A DNA stretch of 64,000 nt from Mantamonas sphyraenae (Eukaryota > CRuMs > Mantamonadidae): NCBI GenBank assembly GCA_026936335.1, contig JAPMXV010000003.1:367181-431180 (forward strand), written 5' to 3'. The notes under the pieces are model-generated. The model saw only the letters and a program-made list of their open reading frames with translations, did not search any database and was not told where the DNA came from. The position numbers and the translations under genes are program-made. Each line of letters opens with the position of its first letter. Positions within the stretch are counted from its first letter, which is position 1. Of the stretch, positions 32,734 through 44,558 are shown piece by piece.

Positions 32734-32986
32734 GGCGGTGTGTGGAGGACCGTTGGTTCGGAGCCCAAACACCCGAACAGGAAAAATTGTCCGATCTCGA
32801 GTCCGCGGACCCGCGCTCGCGCCCAACAAACCGTCATTGTGCGTTGAAGTGTTTTCTGTGTGTCTCTTTGCATCGACGTATTGGCCGTTGAGCATACTCT
32901 TGCGCTGTAGAAATGCCGTGTGTGTGCGTGTGTGTGGTGTTGCGTTGTGCTGACATAGAGTGTGTTTGCCGTTGCGGGCGTCGCAG

Positions 32987-35900
32987 ATGTCATCGTCCAA
33001 GTTCTCCGATCTGGAGCAGGGCGTGGAGCCTGAAGGCGAGAGTCTGGGCGGGTTTGAGATTACCAACGAAGAGCTGGCAAAGCTTTTCAAGAACTACGAG
33101 GTGAGTGGAGGCGGCCAGCAAACACACCAGCAGAGGCGCGCACAGGTTTTGTGACACGGAGTGTTTTGCGTTGTGTGAGGCTCCATCGCTGCTGCTTTTT
33201 CGCGCAGGGCCCTGTGCCAGCAAGCAGTGCGCACTCGCAGTGTCTCCCCGTGTGCATGCGTGTATACCTTGCGTGTAGTGATCACACATGCCTCGCATAT
33301 GCATTGCACCGTGCGCTGTCTCGTCCGGGAGGCGGGGCCCTCACCAAAGAGTTTGCGTCCTTCCTTGGCGATTTTCCCTCTGAGCGACTTTGGCTGACCC
33401 ACGCCACGGTAACCCACAGAACAAGAAGGGCGGTGTCAAGGAACTGGAGAAGCTCGGAGGCCTTGAGGCTCTCGAGCTTGTGCTCAAGACCGACCTGAAG
33501 AATGGTCTGAGTTCCGCCGAGGCCGCCACAGGTTTCGCAGAGCGCATCGCTCAGTAGGTTTTTCGTTCGCCAGCTGCCGTGGAGTTTCGCCTCGTCTGTG
33601 TGCCCTGTGGCAGCGTGCGTGGGCCAGAGCACATGTGCTGACACGCCCCACCCTGCCCACACGCCATCTTCCAACACAGCTTTGGCACCAACCAGCTGCC
33701 TCCGGCGCCCCACAAGAGCTTTTTGGAGCTGCTTTGGGATGCGCTCCAGGATGTGACGCTGATCATTCTCGCTGCCGCAGGTGTGCTCTCTCTCATTCTC
33801 GGTCTGTCGCTTCCCCACGAGGGAGAAGGACCCAGCAACGAGTGGATTGAGGGTGCTGCGATCCTCTTTGCCGTCGCTGCCGTCTCGCTGGTCACTGCAG
33901 GCAACGACTACAGCAAGGACAAGCAGTTCCGCAGCCTCAACGAAGCCAAGAACAACAAGCCCGTACGTTGCAAAGCTTGCAGATCGTCGAGCACAACTAG
34001 CATGTCATGCCATATGCCCGTCCTCTTGCATGTATGCATCTTTCGTGCAATGCGCTCACACACACCATCCCACCCCACCCCACCTATTCTCCACACGACA
34101 CAGGTCAAGGTCATCCGCAACGGTACCATCCAAGAGATCTCCATCTACGACATCAACGTGGGTGAAATTGTCAAGCTGGAGGCAGGCGACCAGGTGCCTG
34201 CCGACGGCTACGCGTACGACACCAACGAGCTCGCGTGTGACGAAGCAAGCATGACCGGAGAATCGTTTGCCCAGAAGAAGAACGACGCCTACCCGTTCAT
34301 GCTGTCCGGTTGTCAGGTCAGCAGCGGCTCGGGCCTCATGATGTGCACGGGCACGGGCATCTACTCGCTGTGGGGAGAAACCTTCTCCAAGCTGCAGACC
34401 GAGAACGAGAACACGCCGCTGCAAGACAAGCTGGACATCATGGCCGCCAACATCGGCAAGGTGGGTCTCTTCTTTGCAATCATCACCTTCCTGGCTCTCA
34501 TCATCCGCTACGCCTCTCTGGACGGCGACTCGTTCAGCAAGTCCCCCGGTGCCGCAGCCTCGCGCATCGTCGACTTTTTCATCATCGCCGTGACCATTGT
34601 CGTGGTGGCCATCCCCGAGGGTTTGCCCCTGGCCGTCACCATCTCCCTGGCCTACTCCATGAAGAAGATGCTCAAGGACCAGAACCTCGTGCGCCATCTT
34701 GCCGCCTGCGAAACCATGGGCGGTGCAACCAACATCTGCTCGGACAAGACTGGCACACTCACCCTCAACGAGATGACCGTGGACAAGATCTTTGTGTGCG
34801 GCCGCTACTACGAGGAAGTGCCCGCTCGCGAAAAGATCCCGGACAAGGTGTTTGACATGTACGCCGAAGGTGCCTCCATCAACTCGACGGCGTTCTTCCA
34901 GCGCGACGTCGACGAAGAGGGCAAGGCTGTCGGCAAGTGGAAGGTTGTGGGCAACAAGAGCGAGGGCGCCCTGCTCAAGGTCGGCCGCGAACAGTGGCCC
35001 TTTGAGTACGACCCCATCCGCGAGGCTGGCCAGGACAACATGATCAAGCAGTACAGCTTCACCTCTGCGCGCAAGCGCATGAGCACCCTCATCAAGGTGC
35101 AGGACGACAAGAGCGGCGACAAGGTGCGCATCCATTGCAAGGGTGCCTCCGAGATCGTGCTCAAGTACTGCTCGCACTATCTGGACGAGAACGGAGAGGA
35201 GCAGGTCATGGAGGATGAGGACCGCGAAAAGGTCAGCAAGGCCATCGATACCATGGCCAACGGCGCCCTGCGCACCCTCGTGCTCGCCTACGGCGACATG
35301 AAGTGGGGCAAGCTCAAGAAGGACGGTTACGACGAGCCGCCCGAGTACAACCTGACCATGATCTGTTTGGTGGGCATCATTGACCCTGTGCGCCCTGAGG
35401 TGCCCCTGGCTGTCAAGCAGTGCCACGAGGCAGGCGTCTTTGTGCGCATGGTCACTGGCGACAACATCCTGACCGCAAAGGCCATTGCACGCCAGTGCAA
35501 GATCCTTCGCGAAGACGAAGGAGGCGTGGCCATTGAGGGACCCGTGTTCCGTGAGCTGTCCGACTCGGACATCGACTCGCTGATCCCGTCGCTGCAGGTG
35601 ATGGCGCGTTCGTCGCCAACGGACAAGTTTACGCTGGTCAAGCACCTGCGTCAGCAGGGTGAGGTTGTGGCCGTAACTGGCGACGGAACCAACGACGCAC
35701 CGGCGCTCAAGGAGGCAGACATCGGTCTGGCCATGGGCATTGCTGGCACTGAGGTGGCCAAGGAGGCCTCGGACGTGATTATCATGGACGACAACTTTGA
35801 TTCCATTGTCAAGGCCATCATGTGGGGCCGCTGTGTCTACGACAACATCCGCAAGTTCATTCAGTTCCAGCTGACTGTGAACGTGGTCGCCCTCATTGTG

Positions 35901-36668
35901 GCCTTTGTGGGAGCCCTCTCCACGGGTGAGTCGCCGCTGACGGCCACCCAGCTGCTGTGGGTCAACCTGATCATGGACACCATGGGCGCCCTGGCCCTGG
36001 GAACCGAGCCGCCCAACCGTGAGGAACTGCTCAGCCGTGCCCCCTACGGACGCTTTGACTCGCTCATCTCGCCGATTATGGCACGCAACATCCTGGGCCA
36101 GTCCTTGTACCAGATCATTGTGCTGTTTGTGCTGCTGTATGGTGGCTGCGGCATGTTTGGCCTGGCCGCTGACCAGTGCAATGCCAAGAACTCGGTGCAT
36201 TACACCATCATCTTCAACGCGTTTGTGTGGTGCCAGGTTTTCAACGAGGTCAACTCGCGCAAGATCAACGACGAGAAGCACCCTGCGCAGGGCCTGTTCA
36301 AGAACCCGCTCTTTGTGGGCATCCTGATCTTCACTGTCATCTTCCAGATCTTCCTGGTCGAGGTCGCTCAGGAGTTTATCAACGCTCGCCCGCTGAACGC
36401 CGCCCAGCACATTGTGTGCATCGTTATCGGAGCCTTTAGCTTCCCATTGGGTTACTTCATTCGCCTGTTCCCGCCCCTGGAGCTCAAGTTTGTCAAGAGC
36501 TACCGGGAGATGGGCACGCAGACCACTGAAACGCGCGGCTCGCCCATCTTTGCCGGCGAGACCACAGGCAGCGATCCCATGGCCGAGGTGGCTTCTGTCG
36601 GTGGCGACGATTCGGATGAGGACAATGTGAGCGTGGAGGAGGTGGAGGTTGACACCGCCGCCGCGTAG
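32987..36668 (+). CDS. P-type Ca2+-ATPase, plasma-membrane type (PMCA/P2B)
   Basis: Exons 32987-33100, 33420-33553, 33680-33962 and 34104-36668 give 1031 residues with all phases matching. Marks are [32 protein letters not shown] (split over a junction), the dephosphorylation loop DEASMTGES, the M4 motif PEGLPLAVTISLAYS, the phosphorylation site SDKTGTLT, TGDNILTAKAIA, and TGDGTNDAPAL. The M4 PEGLPL and the overall order are those of plasma-membrane-type pumps, which export Ca2+ using ATP. The C-terminal tail is short and acidic, and no clear calmodulin-binding helix is seen there. The ATG follows a CAG, so a 5'-untranslated intron ending just before it is possible. Confidence 0.94.
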
Positions 36669-36906
36669 AGAGGGGGAAGGACGAAAATGGAAAAGAATTT
36701 GAATTGCCTTTGGATGGGACGAAAGATGAAGAGAGGCAACGCGGTCGGCCATGGATGTTGGAGTGTGTACGCCAGATGATGTGCTGGGGACAGTGTCATT
36801 ATGGCTTTGCCAGGGGAGGGATGGGAGGGCGGAGGCCAACGGCTCAGCGGTGGCTGGGCAACATCAACTGTCCAACTGCAACTGTACCCCAACCTCCGGC
36901 AAGACT

Positions 36907-39900
36907 ATGGAGCACTTTGTGTGGACACAGAACAAGGTGTCGTTGACCTTCAAGGAACGGAAGCAGGAGCAACGGTTCCGGAACCACTCGTTGACGCTGT
37001 TCAACAACCTGCACCTGTTGTTTGCGACGTTCTGCGTGGCGTATGCTGTGACCAACTACGTATACCTGGAAGCTACGCTGTTCGACTCTGCCGAGGGGCT
37101 GCTGTACGCGCAGGTGGCTGACGTGGCTGTGCTTGTGTTTGCGCTGCTGCTCGCGTCGTTTGCGATCAAGGTGCATCTGCTGCACACGGAGCTGTTCAAG
37201 ACGTCGCAGTTCTGGGTGAACATGTTGCTGTTGTTGCTGTTGATTGTGTCGCTACTGGGCCACTTTTCGGTGCAGCTGCGTTTCGGCACGTTGAGTGATC
37301 TGCAACGGCTGGAACTGACGTCGCGTCTCTCGTTTGCGCTGATCTTCATTTCCGGGGCGCTGGGTCTGCTGTGGTTTCTGGTGGTGAGCTTGAACGTGCT
37401 CACTGTGGCACTGTACGTGGAGTGGATCCTGTTTCTGGTGGAGCCCACGTCGACAATGCGCGTGTCGGGCACGCTGACGATTTTGGCGGCCGCGTTTATC
37501 AGCCTGGTGGCTTCGTGGTTCCTGGAGAAGCATATCCGACGCGCGTTCACGTACCAACAGGACGCGTTGCTTGCAGAGCACCAGCGGCTGGACAACATGA
37601 TTGAATCGTTCAGCACGCCCGTGCTCCTTGTAAGTGCACTGGGCAACATCCGTGTGGCGAACCAGGCGTCGGCAAAGCTGTTTGGCAGCGAGCGAAAGGG
37701 CCTGCGGGGCAACAACGTGGGTCCGTTGTTTGGAGCGGACTTTGTGCGTGAGATGCAGGCGCGCAGGGAAGCACAACTGGCCAAGGACGGCACAGACGCG
37801 AGCACAGCGTCGAAATTGACAGAGGAGGAGCAGGCAATTGCGTTGAACATGGGGCTGCACCGCGAAGAGTCGATGGCGTCGCTGATGACGGGTGTGACAC
37901 CTGCAGCGGGGGACGGGGGAGGCCTGCGAGAGCGGAGGGCATCGGGCAAGAACAAGCGGCATAGCAACAAGGTGCAGCCTGCAACGGGCCTGGATCTGGA
38001 CCATGAGATGGACAATGACCTGTCTGGAGAACACACCAAGTTGGTGATGATGGAGGGAGAGTATGCGATCAAGCGGCAGCGTAAGAACAGGGTGCAACAC
38101 ATCCAGGTGGTAATTGAGCGGTACCGGGTGCTGACGATCTTCAAGACGTACCGACTGGTTTTTGTGGTGCTGTTACGCGACGTGTCCAAGAGCGATCGGA
38201 TGATCAACAAGGTAAAGGACAGCGTGGAGTTCCAGAAGTTGTTTCTGACGAAGCTGGCTCGAGACACGGCTCTGCCTCTGCGCAACCTGAACACGCTGTC
38301 GCAACGACTCGCAGACTCAAACATGACCAAGGCCCAGCGCGACTATACGCAAGGGATCCAGGAGAACAGCAGTGCTCTGGCGGAGCTGTTTTCGTCCATG
38401 ACCGACTTTGTGGACATGAACAGCGAAAGTGTGGAGTTGTCCAAGGATGAAGTGGAGCTGGGCTACCTGTGTGAGAGCATTGCCTCGAGTCTGAGCGAAA
38501 CAAGCAACGCATTGGGAGTTCGGTGCCACGTGAGCGTGGCGCGTGAGGCACGGGTGGCTGTGGTCGTGGACCGGATGCGTTTGAGCAAGGTGCTGCAGCA
38601 TCTGATGCGCAACGCAGTGCATGCGTGCGAGATGGACGGCAACGTGGTGTTGCGTGTCAAGTCGGTGGGCAAGCGCGCACGTGTTGGTAAAGGGCGCGTG
38701 GGACTGGTGTTTGAGGTTGAGGATGACGGCGTCGGGGTGCCGAGCAAGAAGTTGAAGGCCATCCAGTCGGTGTTCCGCACGCTGGGCAACCAGCTGACGA
38801 GGGAGCAGTCGTCACAGATGGGAGTGGGTGTGCCCATCACCAAACACCTGGTGAACATGATGAACGGGTCGCCGCTGCAGATGGAGAGTGAAAAGGGCAA
38901 GGGTACGCGTGTGTGGTTCGACATGGAGCTGCCGCGGGTGGACGGACGTGGCGAGGGCCTGACGGACGATGGCAGCGGAAGCGGGAGCAGCAGCGGAAGC
39001 GGAGTGGGCAGGAAAAAGGCAGCTGTTGGCAGCTCCGGCCACGTGTTGCTTGTGGAAGGATCGCGGATTGCGGCCGAGCCGATTCAGGGCTATCTGCAGG
39101 AGCTTGGCTTCAAGGTGACCCATGCAGAGAGCAGTGTGGCGTTGGACGGGTTCCTCTTGAATCTGGAGCAGCGCGTAAAGCATGGCCAGGAGCAGCCAAT
39201 CACGCACTGCGTGGTCAACCTGAGCATGCCGCGGTTTTCGATTGCGTCGCTGCAGGAGAATCCGGTGACGCAGGCGCAGCCAATGATCATGCTTGCCGCG
39301 GAGCAGGAAGTGCACATGGTGCGCGACAGTCTGCCCGAGGGCGGGCGTGATGCAGGCAAGTACAGCGTGTTGGGTGTGCCGGTGCACTTTGACGCGCTGG
39401 ACAAACTGGTGACGCTGGACATGCGTGTCAAGGTTCCGGAATCGGCCATGCGTGTGCCCACGGTGATGAGCCAGCCTCGGCTCGTGGATGATGAAGAGGG
39501 CGACGAAGATGCGGATGAAGAGGTGGAGGAAACGCTCGTGGAAGAGTTTCCCAACGAGGTGGTGTTGATGGAGGACATGGAGGACCTGGACGATGTCATG
39601 GACGATGTGGATGAAATTGTAGACATGGAGGCGGTGCGCAAGGAGCGAGAGGAGGCAGCGACAAAGATGCAGGCAGTGTTTCGTGGTCACCGCACACGAG
39701 CGGAGCAGAACCGAGCAAAGCTGGAGCGAGAACAGGAGGCGAAAGAGGAAGCGGCGCAGCGGTTCTTGGAGGAAGAGGAGGCTCGCAAGAAGGCACAGGC
39801 AGAGGCAAATGCGGCGCAAGCCAAGGAGGAGAAGGAGGCACGTGCGGCCGCGGAGCTTCTGGAGCAGGAAAAGGCGGCCATCATGATCCAGGCACAGGTG

Positions 39901-39966
39901 CGAAGGCATCAAGCGCAGAAGGAGTACAAGGAGCTTCGTGCAGAGATGGATGATGAGAGTGGGTGA
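36907..39966 (+). CDS. Degenerate hybrid histidine-kinase-like membrane protein with IQ motifs
   Basis: Single exon, 1019 residues from ATG 36907; an in-frame ATG at 36751 lies too close to the upstream gene's end to be preferred. About eight hydrophobic helices fill residues 20-220, then a PAS-like segment (FSTPVLLVSALGNIRVANQASAKLFG). The dimerisation region near 434 reads LARDTALPLRNLN, where the usual phospho-acceptor His is Arg. The ATPase domain (about 560-676) keeps LMRNAVHA (N box), DDGVGVP (G1) and GVGVPI (G2). A receiver-like domain (about 711-830) has CVVNLSMP with Asn in place of the phospho-acceptor Asp and lacks the other acidic and Lys residues. Two IQ-type motifs (ATKMQAVFRGHR, IMIQAQVRRHQ) end it. 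Phosphorelay is therefore unlikely. ATP-dependent and calmodulin-linked signalling is inference. Confidence 0.85.
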   Translation: MEHFVWTQNKVSLTFKERKQEQRFRNHSLTLFNNLHLLFATFCVAYAVTNYVYLEATLFDSAEGLLYAQVADVAVLVFALLLASFAIKVHLLHTELFKTSQFWVNMLLLLLLIVSLLGHFSVQLRFGTLSDLQRLELTSRLSFALIFISGALGLLWFLVVSLNVLTVALYVEWILFLVEPTSTMRVSGTLTILAAAFISLVASWFLEKHIRRAFTYQQDALLAEHQRLDNMIESFSTPVLLVSALGNIRVANQASAKLFGSERKGLRGNNVGPLFGADFVREMQARREAQLAKDGTDASTASKLTEEEQAIALNMGLHREESMASLMTGVTPAAGDGGGLRERRASGKNKRHSNKVQPATGLDLDHEMDNDLSGEHTKLVMMEGEYAIKRQRKNRVQHIQVVIERYRVLTIFKTYRLVFVVLLRDVSKSDRMINKVKDSVEFQKLFLTKLARDTALPLRNLNTLSQRLADSNMTKAQRDYTQGIQENSSALAELFSSMTDFVDMNSESVELSKDEVELGYLCESIASSLSETSNALGVRCHVSVAREARVAVVVDRMRLSKVLQHLMRNAVHACEMDGNVVLRVKSVGKRARVGKGRVGLVFEVEDDGVGVPSKKLKAIQSVFRTLGNQLTREQSSQMGVGVPITKHLVNMMNGSPLQMESEKGKGTRVWFDMELPRVDGRGEGLTDDGSGSGSSSGSGVGRKKAAVGSSGHVLLVEGSRIAAEPIQGYLQELGFKVTHAESSVALDGFLLNLEQRVKHGQEQPITHCVVNLSMPRFSIASLQENPVTQAQPMIMLAAEQEVHMVRDSLPEGGRDAGKYSVLGVPVHFDALDKLVTLDMRVKVPESAMRVPTVMSQPRLVDDEEGDEDADEEVEETLVEEFPNEVVLMEDMEDLDDVMDDVDEIVDMEAVRKEREEAATKMQAVFRGHRTRAEQNRAKLEREQEAKEEAAQRFLEEEEARKKAQAEANAAQAKEEKEARAAAELLEQEKAAIMIQAQVRRHQAQKEYKELRAEMDDESG

Positions 39967-40009
39967 TGATGATGGTGGCAATTGACAGGTGTGTTTTCAT
40001 GCGTGGCGA

Positions 40010-41627
40010 TCACTCGAGCTCCTCCTCGTCTTCCTCGTCCTCAGGATAGTCATCCGAAGCCTCTGCGTCCTCCTCAGCCTCTGCGCGGAGGCGCTCTTGC
40101 TCGAGACGCTCCTCCTCCAGGCGTGCAGCCTCTTCAGCCTCGATGCGACGTTGCTCGTCGAGCTCGGCCTGGGCGACGGCCTCCTTCTGTGCGTTGACCT
40201 TGTCCATGGCGCGCATGATGCGCTCGTCGGCCTCCTTCTGCTGGAGGATGGCTTCGTGGCGCTGCTCGAGGGCCTTTGCGACAGCGGCGCCGACGAGAGC
40301 GTCTACAAGGCGCTGGGCGGTCTGCTTCTTTTGCAGCTCGTCCTCGACACCCTGCACGAGCCAGGGCATAAATTGGGTCTCCACTTCGCGCTTGACGTTG
40401 TCGTAAAAGTAACCCGACTCGGAGAGGTGCTCAAACACGGCTGTCTGCAGACTGGCAATGTGTTTTTGGGCAAAGCTGACGGCGGCTCGTCGCTCTTCCT
40501 CGCGGCGCAGGGCGGCCTGGCGCTCGCGTTCCTGCTGCATGCGGCGTTCCTTCTCCTCCAGGCGACGCCTCTCTGCAGCTTCCATGCGCTGGGTTTCTGC
40601 AAGCTCAGCGTTGCGGCGCTGCTCATACTCGGCCTGGTGCCTGCGCATGTTGGCCAGCTCGTGCTCCTCGAGCACCTCCATGAGACCCTGTTCGAGGACC
40701 TTGCCCACAAGGACCTCGAGGATGGGTTCGACCTCGAAATCAAAGTCAAACAGGTCGCCCTCTTCGATCTGGGTTTCTGCGTCGACGCCGGTCTTTTGGG
40801 GCACAAACATGGGCGAGGGGGGCCTGTCGAGGAAGGCATCGGTCTGTGTCTCGACGTCGGTCTCTTCGACGCGGTCTGTGATCTCCTCGAGGTAGACGTC
40901 GGTCTGGATCTCGATGTGCTGCCTGCCTTCGACGGGCTCGACCTCTAATTCGTTCAGCAAGCGCTGCTGCTCGAGCTGCTTTCGCCGACGCAGGCGTGCC
41001 TTGCGCTTCTTCTCCTCCTCCTGCTGCTTGACCAACATAGGGTCCATTTGTGCAGCTTGTTGCTGTGGGTGGAGTGCCGGGTGCGGGTTGGCCCGCGTGG
41101 GCAGGGTGAGTGAGCGAGAGCGCGAGGGTGCGAATGGAGCAGACGTTGCAACCTACCGCTTGCAGAGCCCGGTTTGCGTATGTGTTGCCGCGGATGACTC
41201 GCCTGTCATGCATGATGTTGGTGGATGACAGATCCCTGTGATGATAGTGGTGTGTGTGTGTGTTGGGAGGAGGCGTTGCATGGTTGTGTGAGTGGCGAGG
41301 GTGGGGTAAAACACGGCGGCTGGGAGAAATCGACCGTTGGCCCGTTTGCCGGCGTGGGCGAGCAGCAGCGGGACATGCGTGGGGCTGATGGACACCGACA
41401 GAGCCGGGGACGCAGGCGGGACGCCATTGACAGGGCTCATGCAGGGAACGACCACGGTTGCAGCAGGTCCAGGGGTGTGGCTGGGTCGATGGAAAAGCGG
41501 CGTGCGGAGGGGAAACGTACTCGGTCTGCAGCAGCGGGTCCTGGTACCTGTACTTCTTGCGCTGGCCGGTGGTGCGAGCGGCCACTGACTGTGGCGCTAC
41601 GCTGTGGGTGTATCCTCCAGCTGACAT
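40010..41627 (-). CDS. RSPH3: Radial spoke head protein 3 homologue
   Basis: Exons 41627-41521, 41235-41157 and 41062-40010 give 412 residues with matching phases. Family blocks: STNIMHDRRVIRGNTYA (from exon 2), IEIQTDVYLEEI, ETQTDAFLDRPPSPMFVP, TQIEEGDLFDFDFEVEPILEVLVGK, and FAQKHIASLQ...SGYFYDNV. Long charged coiled coils fill the C-terminal half. RSPH3 anchors radial spokes to the axoneme and contains an amphipathic helix that can bind PKA. Its presence implies a motile cilium or flagellum with a central pair. Head-to-head with the ankyrin-like gene. Confidence 0.95.
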
Positions 41628-41679
41628 CTGTGCACGGGGCGGTTTGGTTGCGGCGGCGGAGGCAAGTCCAAGGGAGCAG
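41628..41679. promoter_or_regulatory. Divergent promoter, RSPH3 / ankyrin-like
   Basis: 52 bp between start codons, GC-rich with a GGCGG cluster and no TATA box. The length matches the ARL13B/DCN1 spacer. Inferred from position. Confidence 0.45.
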
Positions 41680-42387
41680 ATGAGCAAGGAGCAGCGGCTA
41701 CAGTTCCGCAAGCTGCTGCGAGACGGCAGCGTGGACGACGTGCATCTTGCGCTGAAGCTGAACAGCGAATTAAAGCATTTTGTGCTGGCCGACAAGCAGA
41801 ACTTTTTCGTGACGGCCATCTCACTGCAAAACCGGCCTGTGGCGCTGTACTTTTTGGAGAAGCTGCGATGCAGCGTGAACAAAGCGGGCGGCTTTGAGAG
41901 GATACCTCCGCTGCTGATGCTCGTGTGCAACTACGAGAAGCAGGACAAGGTGGAGTTTGCCCTGGATCTTCTTTCGCACGGAGCCACTGTCGACTGCGTG
42001 GGCACACGAAAGGAGGAGCGTGTACTGGGCACCCCATTGATGCAGGCCATGTTGAACCGGGAACAGTCGCTGTGCAGCCTGTTGATCGAGTGGGGCGCGC
42101 GGGTTCAGTTTTCCGTTGCAGGGCTCTCGGTGCTTGACCTGTGCCAGGACGACGAGCTGACGGCGTTTCTGGAAGAGGAAGCGGCCAAAGCAGAGGAAGC
42201 ACGCAAAGCAAGGCGGGCGAGCAAGCAGCGAGAGTCGACGTTGCCGAATGAGACCGAGAGCTTCAAGAAGAAGAAGGCGGCGCAGAGCAGCAGCAACGGT
42301 GGGGAGGAGAACATGCACACGGCCAACACGCAGGTGCGTCTGGATGTGGTGTCTGTGGCGGAGGAAGACGAAGGGGAGGACAGGTGA
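41680..42387 (+). CDS. Ankyrin-repeat-like protein
   Basis: Single exon, 235 residues, start MSKEQRLQFRKLLRDGSVDD. Residues 5-165 form helix pairs with ankyrin-like spacing (PLLMLVCNYEKQDKVEFALDLLSHGATVD, TPLMQAMLNREQSLCSLLIEWGARV). The tail is charged, with a Lys-rich patch. The repeats are divergent and no binding partner can be inferred. The shared promoter with RSPH3 suggests, weakly, a cilium-linked role. Confidence 0.75.
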   Translation: MSKEQRLQFRKLLRDGSVDDVHLALKLNSELKHFVLADKQNFFVTAISLQNRPVALYFLEKLRCSVNKAGGFERIPPLLMLVCNYEKQDKVEFALDLLSHGATVDCVGTRKEERVLGTPLMQAMLNREQSLCSLLIEWGARVQFSVAGLSVLDLCQDDELTAFLEEEAAKAEEARKARRASKQRESTLPNETESFKKKKAAQSSSNGGEENMHTANTQVRLDVVSVAEEDEGEDR

Positions 42388-42523
42388 GACAGGATCGAAA
42401 TGGAGCGAAAAGCAGCAATGGTGGAGTGTTTTGTTTCGGTGTGTGTCCGTCGTTGGAGAACCCCAGGCCCAACCAAGTGTGACGTCCATCCCCATGAAGA
42501 ATGAAGAACGCAAGGCGTGGGAA

Positions 42524-44459
42524 TCAGCGGCGGCCGGTCTGGATGATGCCAGCCTGGATGAGCTTGCGGACCTTGCGCTCGATCTCGGGGTTTTTCATGT
42601 GCTCGGCAGCAGCCTCTGGGTTGGTGGACATGTCGTTGAGGATCTGACGCATGGCCATGTCGCCCATGATCTCGGCAACCTCTGGGTCGCGGAGAGCCTC
42701 TTGCAGGCGTTCTTCGTCGCTCTTGGAGCTGTTGCTCGCGGCCTGCTGGTGTTGGGCACCCTGCATGGCGGCGAAGCACTTTTGAACGCCGGCAATGAGG
42801 TCTGCGTTGTTTTCGTCGTAGCGCATGCCCTCGTCGTAAGCCTTGAGGGCGTCCTCGTACTTGTTGAGGAGGACGTAGATGTTGCCCTTGCGGATGTAGG
42901 CTTTGATGTAGTCGGGCTTGATTTCGATGGTTTTGTTTGCATCCTTGAGGGCGTCGTCGTAGGCACCGAGCTTGAAGTAGCACTGGCCGCGGTTGGCGTA
43001 AGGGCGGTGGTCGTCTGGGTTGCGGCGGATGGCCTCTGTGTACACATCGATGGCCTCGGGGTACTTGTGCTCCTGGTAGAGAGCGTTACCCTTTGCACGC
43101 TCCTCCTCGGCTTTGTCGAGGTCGATGTAGGCCTCTGCCTCACGGCGCTTGAGCTCCTTCTGCAGGGCAACCAGCTTTGCGTTGACCTTTTTGTCGCGCA
43201 CCTCGGAGACGCTCTCGTCGTACCAGTGGATGGCAGACTCGAGGTCGTCCATGGCGTTGTAGCAGTTGCCGATGCGTGCGTATGCCTTTGCCTTGAGCTC
43301 GAAGGAGGCGGTTCCGGCCTCCTTGGCGATCTCGAGGCCTTTCGTGACCTCGTCGATGCCCTTTTGGTACTCCTTGAGCTCGTAGTAGACGGCGGCGCGG
43401 TTGGTGTAGTAGGTGAGCTCGTCGGGCAGGACCTCTGTGGCCTTGTTGTACTGCTCGAGGGCCTCGTCAAAGTTGCGCTTCTTGTAGGCGGCGTTGCCAA
43501 GAGCCTTGAACTCGTCAGCCTCGCGCTTCTTGGCGAGACGTGCGCGCTCCTCGTCAGTGAGCTTGGACTCGTCGATGGGCTTGTCGCTCTTGTTCTTGGA
43601 CGAAGAAGAAGAAGAGGAGGAGGAGGAGGAGGAGGAAGAGGAGGAAGAGGAGCTGCCGCCGCGACCGCCGATCATGGACTCGTCGAGGGCACCGAGGACA
43701 GCGAGGATGCAGGCCTGGATGCGCTGGTCGTCCTTGTAGAGGTCAAAGTTGTCTGGTTTCTTGAGGATGTCGTCGACGACGCCGACGAAGCTGGCGTCCA
43801 TGAAGAACTGGGAGGCAACGGGGTGGTTGGCCATGGTGCGGACATTTTCAGGGGTGAAATAGCGCCCTCCGTTGGCAAATGGGTTGCGTGCCTGCTCGAG
43901 CAGCTTCTCATCGACGTCCTTGAGGGCACGGGTGAGGGTTGCATCGCCAGGAGCGACGGTAAGACCCTGCTCGAGGACAGCCTTTGCCTGGCCGTACTGC
44001 ATCATGAACTGGAGGGCAGTGGCCTTGCGAGAGTAGCCCTGGGGTGAAGGGGAAGTTGGGTGGGAGGGAGAGAGAGTTAGGAGCGAGGAACGGAAACGCG
44101 GGCGTGTTTTTGGCGAGAACGGGGGCGGAAGTGAGTTTCCGCCCGGAGCGCGGAGCGCATGGCGGAAAGTGTCGTGTGCAGGCGTGCGCGGTTGGCACTT
44201 GCAAGGGATGGTGTGGACATGGACATACCTTGGGCCAGTCACGCTTGAGGGAAATGACCTTGTCGGCATCTTTGAGGGCGTCGCCGTACTGCTGGAGGTT
44301 TGTGTAGGCGCCGGCTCGGTTGCTGTAAAAGACGTGGTTGTTGGGATCGAGCTCGATGGCCTTTGTGAACAGCTCGACAGCCTTTTCGTAGTCCTGGGCC
44401 TTGAACGCCTCGTTGCCCTGGTTCTTGAATTCAGCAGCCTGTTCTTGAGGGGAACTCAT
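42524..44459 (-). CDS. STI1: Stress-induced phosphoprotein 1 / HOP co-chaperone
   Basis: Exons 44459-44229 and 44038-42524 give 581 residues. TPR set 1 begins EQAAEFKNQGNEAFKAQDYEKA and continues over the intron. A DP1 domain follows (TPENVRTMANHPVASQFFMD). A poly-Ser tract of about 20 residues leads into TPR2A (ALGNAAYKKRNFDEALEQYNKA) and TPR2B (KGNALYQEHKYPEAIDVYTEA). The end is DP2 (DPEVAEIMGDMAMRQILNDM). This order is that of Sti1/HOP, which bridges Hsp70 and Hsp90. The length matches the yeast protein (589). Confidence 0.95.
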
Positions 44460-44558
44460 GTGCAGTGGTGGTGGTTGGTGGTATGTGGCAAGAAAAGGTT
44501 TCGGTGGCGGCGATGGGGCATTCACGGGGGGTTCATTTGGATGGTTGGACGAGTGTGA

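Noticed and set aside
34056-36839. Open frame of 927 codons antisense to the Ca2+-ATPase
   Set aside because: It mirrors the codon bias of the real gene. Its translation is low-complexity and His/Val/Leu-rich with no motif, while the plus strand has all P-type ATPase motifs.
36751-36906. N-terminal extension of the kinase-like protein from ATG 36751
   Set aside because: The added stretch has no structure and begins 83 bp after the ATPase stop. The start at 36907 directly precedes the first sensible sequence.
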